This document shows, one piece after another, positions 56,734-63,427 of a DNA stretch of 64,000 nt. The notes beneath the pieces are model-generated. The model saw nothing but the letters and a program-made list of their open reading frames with translations, made no database searches and was not told the DNA's origin. Position 1 is the stretch's first letter. Each line of letters opens with the position of its first letter. Made by a program: the position numbers and the translations under genes. Source of the DNA: Treponema bryantii (lineage in GTDB: Bacteria > Spirochaetota > Spirochaetia > Treponematales > Treponemataceae); contig NZ_FORI01000004.1 of NCBI RefSeq assembly GCF_900113965.1, positions 62,001 to 126,000 on the forward strand, written 5' to 3'.

Positions 56734-57108
56734 ATGTTTGATGTAAAAGATACTGATTTTTTTGACATGGAAGATGAAGCTTTTGATACAATTGTAGAAA
56801 AAGACATTTCATTTACCGGTTCAATTAAAATGAAAAAAGCATTTATGATTCGTGGAAAAGTAAATGGTAAAATAGATTCAACAAGTGATCTTGTAATAGA
56901 TTCTGATGCTGTTGTAAATGCTGATATTACAGCAGAACGTGTTCTTATTCGCGGTAAAGTAAAAGGAAATGTAATTGGTAATAAACTGATTTTCATTACT
57001 GCTTCAGGTGCACTTGATGGTGATATTACAACTGGTAAAGTTGTGCTCGAACCTGGCTGTATTTTTACTGGAAAATGTTCAATGGTGAGAAGCGAAAATG
57101 AAAAATAA
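56734..57108 (+). CDS. Bactofilin
   Basis: 124 residues, mostly the beta-helical DUF583 core: FTGSIKMKKAFMIRGKVNGK, VVNADITAERVLIRGKVKGN and GDITTGKVVLEPGCIFTGKC repeat with a regular spacing. Bactofilins polymerise without nucleotide into filaments that shape cells; in spiral bacteria they influence helicity and peptidoglycan synthesis. The stop overlaps the next TPR gene by eleven bases, which may form a pair with it. Confidence 0.92.
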   Translation: MFDVKDTDFFDMEDEAFDTIVEKDISFTGSIKMKKAFMIRGKVNGKIDSTSDLVIDSDAVVNADITAERVLIRGKVKGNVIGNKLIFITASGALDGDITTGKVVLEPGCIFTGKCSMVRSENEK

Positions 57109-57730
57109 AATAGTTTTTTGTGTTGTTTTTTTGATGTCTTTTACAGGCCTGTTTGCACAGACTACAGCTGCAAAACAGGATGCCCTTGTTTTATATCATA
57201 ACGGAAAATATCGTGAAGCTGTTCAGGTTTGTGAAGAAGAGCTTGCTAATAATCCAAACCGTATTGAGTCATATGTTGTAATGTGCTGGGCTCTTGTAAA
57301 AAACAAGCAGTACGCAGAAGCAGAAGAGCGTGCATCAGAAGGTCTTGAAGTAAGTCCTTATGATTTACGACTTATTGAAGTTCTTGGTGAAGCAAAATAT
57401 TATCTTGGTAAAAATACAGGTGCAATGGCACAGTTCCAGAAATATGTTGCCAGTGCTCCGGAAAGCGGTTCCAGAGTAGGTGTAGCCTATTATTACATGG
57501 GTGAAATTTTTATCCGTCAGGCACGTTATCAGCATGCAGATATTGCTCTTTCTTCTGCTGTAAAAAAAGAACCTCTTCTTGATACCTGGTGGGTAAGACT
57601 TGGTTATGCACGCGAAATGGCTGGAAATTATTACGAAGCTGTTGCTGCATATGATGAAGCATTAAGATTGAATTCTTCTTCTGTAGATGCGTCTCGCGGA
57701 AGAGAACGCGTAAACGCAAAATTACAATAG
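57098..57730 (+). CDS. Secreted TPR-repeat protein
   Basis: 210 residues with a signal peptide (FCVVFLMSFTGLFA). The mature part is nearly all tetratricopeptide repeats (LVLYHNGKYREAVQVCEEEL, YYYMGEIFIRQARYQHADIA, YYEAVAAYDEALRLN). It lies in the bactofilin operon with an 11-base overlap, so a part in envelope scaffolding with the bactofilin is plausible. Confidence 0.82.
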   Translation: MKNKIVFCVVFLMSFTGLFAQTTAAKQDALVLYHNGKYREAVQVCEEELANNPNRIESYVVMCWALVKNKQYAEAEERASEGLEVSPYDLRLIEVLGEAKYYLGKNTGAMAQFQKYVASAPESGSRVGVAYYYMGEIFIRQARYQHADIALSSAVKKEPLLDTWWVRLGYAREMAGNYYEAVAAYDEALRLNSSSVDASRGRERVNAKLQ

Positions 57731-57736
57731 AATATC

Positions 57737-59170
57737 GTGAGTGAAATTCATATAGAAACACTGGGCTGCAGGCTGAATCAAATTGAAAGTGAAGCTACAG
57801 CCCGTTTTTTTACAGATGATGATTTTTCAGTAGGCATGGAAGGCCTAACTTCTTCTTCTGAAACAAATAATCAGATTCTGATTGGTATAATCAATACATG
57901 TACAGTTACTCAAAAAGCAGAGCAAAAGGCAAGACGCTTAATCCGCCTTATGCTCAAAAAATATCCACAGGCTTTAATAATTGTAACTGGCTGTTACGCT
58001 CAGATTTCTGCAAAGGAAATTGAAGCTATAGATCCAAGAATTTGTGCAATCGGCGGACAGATGAAAAGCAGACTTTCTGCAATTCCTTCATTACTTAATG
58101 ATTTCAAAAACAAAAACAAATGGAATGCTGTTGATTTTGCAGAAGTTATTAAGAATAACGTTACTTCGCAGCCTCAGGTAAAACCAGGCTTCCCGGAAGA
58201 TTCATTTAAATTATCTGCCTCTTCATTTCTTTCTCACAGCAGAGCAAGCCTTAAGATTCAGGACGGCTGTAATAATAACTGTGCTTTTTGTGCCATTCAT
58301 ATTGCACGAGGTCACAGCGTTTCTCTTGATGTACAGTCTGCTATTGATCGTGTTCGTGAGCTTGAAGAAAAAGGGCATGATGAAGTAGTTCTTACTTCGG
58401 TAAACATAGGACAATACAAAGCTCAGTACAAAGGTGAATATTACAACTTTACAGAGCTTCTGGCTTTGCTACTTGCGAATACCAAAAAGATACATTTTAG
58501 AATTTCAAGTTTGTATCCAGATGTTGTAGATGAAAAATTCTGCAGAGTAATTTCAGATGAAAGGGTACAGCCTCATTTTCATATTTCAGTTCAGAGCGGA
58601 AGTTCAAAAATTCTTGAAGCAATGAACCGACCATACAGTGCTAAGTCTGTATTGGATGCCTGCAACAGATTAAAGAAAGCAAAGAAAAATCCATTCCTTG
58701 CATGTGATATTATTACAGGTTTTCCAGGCGAAACAGACGAAGACTTTGAACAGACAATGAAGCTTTGTAATGAGTGTGATTTTGCCTGGGTACATGCTTT
58801 TCCATATTCAGAAAGACCTGGTACAGCCGCTGCAGTTATGAAAAATAAGGTTCCGCAGTCAGTTTCAGGAGAACGAGCAAAAAGAATTACTGAATGGGCT
58901 GTTGCACAGAAAATTAAATATGTAGAAAGCTTTATAGATACAGAACATGAAGCTGTTCTTGAAACTGTAAAAAGACCGTTAGCTCTTGCAGCCGGCGGAA
59001 AGTCTGGAAGAATAATCTATCACGCCGTAACAGATAATTTTATCCACTGCGAAATAATCTCAGAAAATCAGATGCCTGCAAATCAAATGGTAAAAATAAA
59101 AATCACAGGCGTCCTCTCCGAAAGAATCAAAAAAGGCGGTGACATAGAAGCCGCTGCAATGTTTATTTAA
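57737..59170 (+). CDS. mtaB: tRNA (N6-threonylcarbamoyladenosine) methylthiotransferase MtaB
   Basis: 477 residues starting with GTG 57737. The UPF0004 domain has its cysteines in ETLGCRLNQ, NTCTVTQ and GCYAQI; the radical-SAM CNNNCAFC is near residue 177; a C-terminal TRAM-like segment ends the protein. The C-x-x-x-C-x-x-C radical-SAM motif follows the family. It installs the methylthio group on t6A37 in tRNAs. LGCRLNQ and length favour MtaB over MiaB or RimO. It is the last chromosomal gene before the integrated element. Confidence 0.9.
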   Translation: MSEIHIETLGCRLNQIESEATARFFTDDDFSVGMEGLTSSSETNNQILIGIINTCTVTQKAEQKARRLIRLMLKKYPQALIIVTGCYAQISAKEIEAIDPRICAIGGQMKSRLSAIPSLLNDFKNKNKWNAVDFAEVIKNNVTSQPQVKPGFPEDSFKLSASSFLSHSRASLKIQDGCNNNCAFCAIHIARGHSVSLDVQSAIDRVRELEEKGHDEVVLTSVNIGQYKAQYKGEYYNFTELLALLLANTKKIHFRISSLYPDVVDEKFCRVISDERVQPHFHISVQSGSSKILEAMNRPYSAKSVLDACNRLKKAKKNPFLACDIITGFPGETDEDFEQTMKLCNECDFAWVHAFPYSERPGTAAAVMKNKVPQSVSGERAKRITEWAVAQKIKYVESFIDTEHEAVLETVKRPLALAAGGKSGRIIYHAVTDNFIHCEIISENQMPANQMVKIKITGVLSERIKKGGDIEAAAMFI

Positions 59171-59182
59171 TTCCAAAAAATT

Positions 59183-59228
59183 ACAGAGCGAGGCGACAAC
59201 CGAAGGAATTCGGTGATAAGAAATCTGT
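59183..59228. repeat. Nested hairpin downstream of mtaB
   Basis: ACAGA (59183-59187) pairs with TCTGT (59224-59228), enclosing ACCGAA/TTCGGT (59199-59204, 59209-59214) with loop GGAA. It may be a small intergenic repeat or act in termination of mtaB. No second copy is in the window. Confidence 0.35.
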
Positions 59229-59237
59229 GGTTAAATA

Positions 59238-59267
59238 AAAAAGACTCTCGATATTGAGAGTCTTTTA
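59238..59267. terminator. Bidirectional intrinsic terminator
   Basis: GACTCTC (59243-59249) and GAGAGTC (59256-59262) flank a six-base loop, with A-runs on the left and T-runs on the right, so it can end transcription in both directions. It originally would have terminated the tRNA-Pro transcript on the minus strand and mtaB on the plus strand. Confidence 0.85.
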
Positions 59268-59310
59268 TCGGGCAAGAGGGATTTGAACCCCCGACATCCT
59301 GGTCCCAAAC
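59268..59310 (-). pseudogene. 3' half of tRNA-Pro(UGG): left attachment site of an integrated element
   Basis: On the minus strand, G-TTTGGGA-CCAGG carries a TGG anticodon loop and the 3' half of its stem. The T arm GGGGG-TTCAAAT-CCCTC and the acceptor 3' strand TTGCCCG plus discriminator A follow. No CCA is encoded. Homology stops exactly at the anticodon loop: the 5' stem, D arm and acceptor 5' strand are missing. This is the duplicated core left by an integrase that recombines at the 3' end of a tRNA gene; the intact tRNA should lie at the far end of the element, beyond the window. Confidence 0.85.
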
Positions 59311-59434
59311 GGCATATATGTTCTATTTGTTATGTTTTGTCACTATTTACTGCCTAAAACATACCTTTTAAGGCTTTTTATGTCAATGTTTTGGTGGGGA
59401 TTGTTGAAAACATTAACAATTTATTAACAATGAT

Positions 59435-60058
59435 TTATTTCTTTTCATTCTGATTTATTTGTTCATTAAAATACAAAATTGCAATATGCTCTAAAATATC
59501 TTTTTTATCTTTTCCTAAACATGAGAATGTTCTATAGAAATTAGCATCTTCACTTTCTTTATTACCAAAATATTTTTCTGTATATTCTGCTTTTGAGATA
59601 TGAGCCCCTGTAATTAAATATTGTACACTCTCTCCTAATCTATCTGCAATTTTTGTAATTTTTGTAATATCAATATTCTGGCGGTGATCTCTCCAGTCAT
59701 TTAACTCATATGGTTTTACAATATCCTTAATACGTTCATAGAATCCAGGCATCCAAGATCCTTCCAGTTTTGGGTTATCTTTTTTTAATAAGGCTTCAAT
59801 CCTATCAACTATACGATATGGTTCTGTTGGACTCAAAGTATCTTGTTCATTTATTCCCGTTAATAACCAATCTAATGAAACATTTAATTCTTCTTTTATC
59901 AAAAATAAAACATCAGCAGAAGGTAAACTACCAGCTTTCCATTTAGATAAGTTTTGTCTAGTTATGCCTATCTTATCGTAAAAATCATTGGTCTTTATTC
60001 CGTGAAGTTCTATCATTTGTATAATTCGTTTATAAATATCGGTTCCATTAATTTCCAT
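59435..60058 (-). CDS. Double helix-turn-helix (XRE-type) repressor of the element
   Basis: 207 residues from ATG 60058 (two ATGs at 60076 and 60073 lie within or before the promoter). Residues ~1-60 form a XRE HTH (KTNDFYDKIGITRQNLSKWK, ending SLDWLLTGI). A second HTH-like unit follows at ~95-140 (IDITKITKIADRLGESVQYL). There is no LexA-type peptidase region, so the switch is not RecA-cleaved like lambda CI. It probably represses the divergent early operon. The promoter ends six bases before the ATG and no Shine-Dalgarno exists. Confidence 0.8.
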   Translation of the reverse strand: MEINGTDIYKRIIQMIELHGIKTNDFYDKIGITRQNLSKWKAGSLPSADVLFLIKEELNVSLDWLLTGINEQDTLSPTEPYRIVDRIEALLKKDNPKLEGSWMPGFYERIKDIVKPYELNDWRDHRQNIDITKITKIADRLGESVQYLITGAHISKAEYTEKYFGNKESEDANFYRTFSCLGKDKKDILEHIAILYFNEQINQNEKK

Positions 60059-60064
60059 ACATTT

Positions 60065-60093
60065 AGTATACATCATATAACAAAAAATATTAA
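60065..60093 (-). promoter_or_regulatory. Leaderless-type promoter of the element repressor
   Basis: Minus strand: TTAATA (60093-60088), 17-nt spacer, TATACT (60070-60065), six bases, ATG 60058. Lambda cI from PRM is a known leaderless repressor message, a useful parallel. Confidence 0.5.
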
Positions 60094-60136
60094 CAAAAAA
60101 ATAAGAAACTATTTTCTATTTTGTTGTAGAATTTTG

Positions 60137-60165
60137 TTGCTTTAAAACAATAATGACGTTATAGT
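60137..60165 (+). promoter_or_regulatory. Early promoter of the element
   Basis: TTGCTT (60137-60142), 17-nt spacer, TATAGT (60160-60165). Transcription would start near 60172 and give a leader of about 100 bases. It faces the repressor promoter; the ~45-base A/T-rich gap between them is the natural place for operators. Confidence 0.5.
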
Positions 60166-60189
60166 ATTAATAACAAAAGATATACAAGG

Positions 60190-60248
60190 TTATCGCCGGA
60201 TGATAAGGGGCAGTCTCATTACCAGCTACGTCGACTGCAAGTCATCAT
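60190..60248 (+). promoter_or_regulatory. Structured leader of the early operon
   Basis: Two mutually exclusive folds can be drawn. TTATC (60190-60194) pairs with GATAA (60202-60206). Alternatively ATGAT (60200-60204) pairs with ATCAT (60244-60248), closing a stem with GCAGTC (60210-60215) and GACTGC (60233-60238). The region is followed by AAAGGAGGTCATCA-ATG. The overlap at 60202-60204 makes an attenuator or riboregulatory switch possible. Confidence 0.4.
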
Positions 60249-60272
60249 ATAAATTATTAAAGGAGGTCATCA

Positions 60273-60662
60273 ATGAATGATGAACTAATTATTTCTCGAA
60301 TTAACGAACTAGAGTCTCTCATTCTGAAATTAAGTCGAGATTTAAAAGAATCAACGCCCAAGAGCAACGATTCTTTATCTAAACAACGTTTCTTTAGTCT
60401 CAAAGAGGCGGTCGAGTTAAAGTATGGAAACTCGCAAAGTTATACGACGATTTCCACCAATTATGCACTTATTCCGTGTGGGAATACAAATTATGAAATT
60501 GTGGGTGGTGTCCGTAGATGGAAGTCTGAATTAATTCTGGAATGGCTTAATGTAACAGACAAAGATATTATTCCATATTTAGAAAAATATCATGTACCAC
60601 TTACAGGTCGTATAGGTGAAAAATACTTAAAGAAATACGGAAAAAAGGAGGAATCTGTATGA
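60273..60662 (+). CDS. Excisionase/AlpA-like DNA-binding protein
   Basis: 129 residues, with a strong AAAGGAGG site before the ATG. The N-terminal ~30 residues are a short coiled coil (RINELESLILKLSRDL). The rest resembles an excisionase-type winged HTH, from RFFSLKEAVELKYGN to GGVRRWKSELILEWL. It is the first gene of the rightward early operon, fitting an excision or early-gene regulator. The assignment is by pattern only. Confidence 0.6.
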   Translation: MNDELIISRINELESLILKLSRDLKESTPKSNDSLSKQRFFSLKEAVELKYGNSQSYTTISTNYALIPCGNTNYEIVGGVRRWKSELILEWLNVTDKDIIPYLEKYHVPLTGRIGEKYLKKYGKKEESV

Positions 60663-60847
60663 GTAGAAACAAAAAAGTGCCTCTGAATTGTAGTTCAGAG
60701 GACACAAGCAAAATGTTTATGATTGCCGTCAAAAACATAAATGCAATTTCTTTATACACCAAAAATTGTCTTATTTCTAGTCATGGTCTAAAGCATTGCA
60801 TTTCTAATCGAATAACAAGGAGTGCAGAATGGCTAGATGTAGAATGA
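60659..60847 (+). CDS. Small hypothetical protein of the element
   Basis: 62 residues, basic, no recognisable domain (KMFMIAVKNINAISLYTKNC). GGAGG is close to the ATG, and the start overlaps the preceding stop by four bases, so it is very likely translated. It overlaps the next gene by 19 bases. Confidence 0.55.
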   Translation: MSRNKKVPLNCSSEDTSKMFMIAVKNINAISLYTKNCLISSHGLKHCISNRITRSAEWLDVE

Positions 60848-61275
60848 TTAATAAAGCACTTATAAGTAGGGATTGCTTTCTACAATTATCATGCGCTACT
60901 CAACTGCTTTATTTCCATTTGTGTCTTAATGCAGATGACGATGGTTTTGTAGATAATGTAATTACTCTTATCCGACAATTACCAGTTGGAAGTGAAGATC
61001 TTAAAACATTAATTGAGAAAGGTTATGTATTAATATTGGATGATTATCTATACGTAATTACTCATTGGCGTCAGCATAATAGAATCGATAAGAACCATTA
61101 TGTTCCAACTACTTATATTGACTACCTGAAGAAAATTTTTATCGATGATACAAAGGCTTATACACTTAGTGGAAAAGGAATTAATCTTTTTGATTATCAG
61201 TTTAAGCGTGGTTTCATTGCTGGATTACCCTCTTCGGATATAACAACTATCGAAGATAATTTAAAAAAAAACTGA
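60829..61275 (+). CDS. Phage-type replisome organiser, N-terminal part (0 frame)
   Basis: 148 residues to a TGA at 61273-61275. The sequence CRMINKALISRDCFLQLSCA, LYFHLCLNADDDGFVDNV and YVITHWRQHNRIDKNHYVPT is the typical N-terminal DNA-binding domain of phage replication initiators/replisome organisers. AAGGAG precedes the ATG. The protein stops right after AAA-AAA-AAC, a -1 slippery heptamer within nine A. In the -1 frame translation would continue into the 61305-62003 open frame, giving a ~390-residue fused protein. Such proteins are normally 250-400 residues. Confidence 0.82.
   Translation: MARCRMINKALISRDCFLQLSCATQLLYFHLCLNADDDGFVDNVITLIRQLPVGSEDLKTLIEKGYVLILDDYLYVITHWRQHNRIDKNHYVPTTYIDYLKKIFIDDTKAYTLSGKGINLFDYQFKRGFIAGLPSSDITTIEDNLKKN
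61263..61275 (+). promoter_or_regulatory. Predicted -1 frameshift site (A-AAA-AAC before TGA)
   Basis: A run of nine A (61263-61271) followed by C and TGA. In the zero frame it reads AAA-AAA-AAC-TGA. The heptamer A-AAA-AAC (61266-61272) permits both tRNAs to slip back by one, and a run of nine A also allows transcriptional slippage. Either way the reading continues as CTG-AAC-TCG into the second frame. Confidence 0.6.
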
Positions 61276-61293
61276 ACTCGAATAGTATTCAAA

Positions 61294-61458
61294 ATGAGCT
61301 CAAAATGAGTGCAAAATGTGCTCAAAATGAGCTCAAAATGAGTGCAAAATGCGCTCAAAATGAGCTCGAAATGAGTGCAAAATGTGCTCAAAATGAGCTC
61401 GAAATGAGTGCAAAATGTGCTCAAAATGAGCTCGAAATGAGTGCAAAATGCGCTCAAA
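61294..61458 (+). repeat. Fifteen tandem 11-bp repeats inside the replication gene (iteron-like)
   Basis: The consensus is ATGNG-Y-K-C-R-AA. One copy at 61294-61304 is followed by four 33-bp triplets (61305-61436) and two further copies to 61458. The next unit (61459-) is decayed. Each 33-bp triplet encodes the 11-residue unit MSAKCAQNELE. The 11-bp period keeps every copy near the same DNA face. Repeats in a replisome organiser gene are the known location of phage origins (lambda O, SPP1 gene 38, Tuc2009 rep). Confidence 0.85.
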
Positions 61459-62003
61459 ATGCGCCACAGAATAGTATAGATAAGGATAGTATAGATAAGG
61501 AAAGTAAAGGTAAGTTAAGTCAAGCGAAAATGACATTACGTTACTTCTTAGATACTCATAATTTAAGTTCTATAGATGATCGTTTTGAACGGAAATTGAC
61601 ACACTTCTTTTATGAAAAAAACAAAGATATATCGGACCAACTAAATTATTGTGAATATGTCTATAAATATATAAACATAACCCACAGTATTGTAGATGCA
61701 AAACTTTTCTTTTACTTATGTTTTCGACCAGATGTTTTACTTCGATTTTTTAACAGTCGGAATAATACAAAAAGTACAGAAGAAAACTCCTTATCACATT
61801 GGCCGAAACGTTGTCCAATATGTAATGAATATCATGATCTTACAGGTTGTGATGATGTCTGTCCTCTAGATATGTCAAAAGGAGATTTTTCTGAGATTGA
61901 ATTAGAAAATGCACAGAAAACAATTGATAAACATTGGGAATTTGTAGGATTAAACTTTTCTCAATTTTTACAAAAATCAAAAACACAAGGAGCAAATCTA
62001 TGA
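61305..62003 (+). CDS. Replisome organiser, C-terminal part (-1 frame)
   Basis: Open from just after the slippery site, with the first ATG at 61305 and no ribosome binding site. The frame also reads upstream without a stop as NSNSIQNELKMSAK, extending the repeat motif and arguing for translation from the previous gene. The first ~50 residues are the 11-residue repeats, followed by SIDKDSIDKES and a helical region. A zinc-finger-like CPICNEYHDLTGCDDVCPLD is near the end. The four cysteines suggest metal binding. The stop overlaps the next start by four bases. Confidence 0.72.
   Translation: MSAKCAQNELKMSAKCAQNELEMSAKCAQNELEMSAKCAQNELEMSAKCAQNAPQNSIDKDSIDKESKGKLSQAKMTLRYFLDTHNLSSIDDRFERKLTHFFYEKNKDISDQLNYCEYVYKYINITHSIVDAKLFFYLCFRPDVLLRFFNSRNNTKSTEENSLSHWPKRCPICNEYHDLTGCDDVCPLDMSKGDFSEIELENAQKTIDKHWEFVGLNFSQFLQKSKTQGANL
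61472..61501 (+). repeat. Two exact 15-bp direct repeats, A/T-rich
   Basis: TAGTATAGATAAGGA occurs at 61472-61486 and 61487-61501, right after the 11-bp repeats, and encodes SIDKDSIDKES. An A/T-rich block next to iterons is the usual place of an origin unwinding element. Confidence 0.7.
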
Positions 62004-63019
62004 AACATGTAATATTTTTAAGTCTTTTCAAAAAATATAAAGAAGGAGACATAATCAAAATCAATCCGGCTGAAATCAAGAAGATTCCAGAATTACAAAA
62101 TGTATTTAGAATTGATATGGATGTTAAAAATCGAATAAAAGATGACATGCGTATCAATGGATTTTCCAAAGCCCACCCTGTCCATATATTTAAATGGATC
62201 ATTGATGAAAAAGAAGTTTTTGTGCTTTGCGACGGATACACTCGTTTCACAGCCGCCAAGGAATTGGAGCTGGATTTTATATATGCGCAGATACATAACT
62301 TCAAGAGTATAGACGAAGCTGTACTCTACTCCATGAAGGAACAATTTAATAGGAGGAACTGTGTGGACTCTCAACTTTTAAAAACCTATGAACTTCTTCG
62401 ACAACAAGAAATTGATGGGCATAAGCTAACTGCTGCAGAAATGAGCGAAAGACTTCAAAAGTCAAAACGCCATATCTTCAAACTTCAAGAAGTTTTTTCT
62501 AAGTCTACTAAAGAACAACTCAATAAAATTCGCAATGGAGAAGCTTCGATAAACCAAGTCTACAACGAAATAAAAAAACAAGAAATTAAAGAAACAGAAA
62601 AACATGATGAAGAACTTTTGAAAGCTGAAAAAAAACAAACTGAAATTGGTGCCGCAAACCTTATTGAGGATCCTACAGAAACAGAGTTAGAACAAACTGT
62701 TCAGCCCGAAACAAATGAAGTAAATCTTCCCGAATGTCAATCTGAAATAACAAATCAAATTACAATAAAAGAAGATATTCAAACTAATCAACAGAAATTG
62801 CCTGCAAATGCAGATGTGGCTAAGCGAAAAGATACAAGTTTTTCTAAACATCTTTCCGATAAACAGATTCTACTCATTGGTGCAAAGTATGCTCTTATAG
62901 AAAAAGCAAAAGGAAAATCAGTTGCAGAGATTCTTGATACTAATGCTTTTCCAGATTCAGTAAAAGCAACTGATATTACTTTCGACGACACAGTAATTGA
63001 TATATTAGAAGCTATGTAA
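62000..63019 (+). CDS. ParB-like partition or regulatory protein
   Basis: 339 residues from ATG 62000, with AAGGAG upstream and a four-base overlap. The N-terminal ParB/Srx-like domain includes FRIDMDVKNRIKDDMRINGF, PVHIFKWIIDEKEVFVLCDG and YTRFTAAKELELDF. A helix-turn-helix-like SERLQKSKRHIFKLQEVF and a charged Lys/Glu linker follow. The C-terminal ~70 residues may be a dimerisation part. No ParA gene is adjacent. It could mark the element for partition or regulate it. Confidence 0.75.
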   Translation: MKHVIFLSLFKKYKEGDIIKINPAEIKKIPELQNVFRIDMDVKNRIKDDMRINGFSKAHPVHIFKWIIDEKEVFVLCDGYTRFTAAKELELDFIYAQIHNFKSIDEAVLYSMKEQFNRRNCVDSQLLKTYELLRQQEIDGHKLTAAEMSERLQKSKRHIFKLQEVFSKSTKEQLNKIRNGEASINQVYNEIKKQEIKETEKHDEELLKAEKKQTEIGAANLIEDPTETELEQTVQPETNEVNLPECQSEITNQITIKEDIQTNQQKLPANADVAKRKDTSFSKHLSDKQILLIGAKYALIEKAKGKSVAEILDTNAFPDSVKATDITFDDTVIDILEAM

Positions 63020-63025
63020 TTCATT

Positions 63026-63066
63026 AACATATAAACGGTGAAATATTACTTCGCCGTTTATATGTT
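63026..63066 (+). terminator. Strong hairpin after the ParB-like gene
   Basis: AACATATAAACGG... (63026-63042) pairs with ...CCGTTTATATGTT (63050-63066) over 17 bases with one G-T mismatch and a seven-base loop. It sits seven bases after the stop codon. The T-run expected of an intrinsic terminator is missing, so it may stabilise or process the mRNA instead. Confidence 0.5.
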
Positions 63067-63171
63067 GAATTGAAAAACTTGTAATCAGCTTCCAAACTCT
63101 CTCCGTATAGTTTCAGAATATATCAAGTTTATAGGAGTTCAGGTTAGTAAAAAAGTACGAATCTGATAAAA

Positions 63172-63185
63172 GTGCAACCTTGCAC
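63172..63185. promoter_or_regulatory. Palindrome GTGCAA-CC-TTGCAC, copy 1
   Basis: A 14-bp dyad with perfect six-base arms. The same arms occur at 63782-63795 (GG centre) and 63832-63845 (CC centre, last base T). This looks like an operator for an element regulator. Confidence 0.5.
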
Positions 63186-63295
63186 TATGAGAAAAATCAA
63201 TAAATTTAGGAACTTGGCAAGTTTATATCTAAAAGTATATGAAAATTGAGTTTTTATGTACTAACAGCAAGATAAAGGTCGTATACATAGACTTT

Positions 63296-63398
63296 ATAAG
63301 TCTAGCGTATATGCGAGACTTATGCCGTAGACAAACGGAGGGTATGTTTACAGTACAGGTCATAAGTTCAGCATTTATCCAATACTTATGGCGTATAC
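63296..63398. repeat. Two 37-bp direct repeats with internal dyads
   Basis: Copies at 63296-63332 and 63362-63398 match at about 28 of 37 positions. Both have ATAAGT near the left and ACTTAT near the right, so each is an imperfect inverted repeat, ending in GSCGTAKAC. Their placing beside a ParB-like and an IHF/HU-like gene suggests a parS-like or DNA-bending site. Confidence 0.6.
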
Positions 63399-63427
63399 AG
63401 ATTTTATAACTAATAGAGGTGTTTATT

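Larger units (their letters stand above)
63020..63427. other. 408-bp noncoding region with several repeats
   Basis: Between the ParB-like and IHF/HU-like genes. It holds a 17-bp hairpin at 63026-63066, a palindrome at 63172-63185 and a weak promoter-like TTGGCA-N16-TATATG at 63214-63241. Two related dyad repeats lie at 63296-63332 and 63362-63398. I see no convincing coding frame. Together it resembles a centromere or regulatory region. Confidence 0.6.

Noticed and set aside
59319-59434. Possible 5' half of tRNA-Pro after the 3' fragment
   Set aside because: No D arm or acceptor 5' strand can be found there, so the tRNA is truly truncated.
61197-61457. Minus-strand open frame across the 11-bp repeats
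   Set aside because: The frame is open because the tandem repeats avoid stops on both strands; it has no ribosome binding site and no recognisable protein.
61290-61460. CRISPR array at the regular repeats
   Set aside because: The units are contiguous 11-mers without spacers, and lie in a coding frame.
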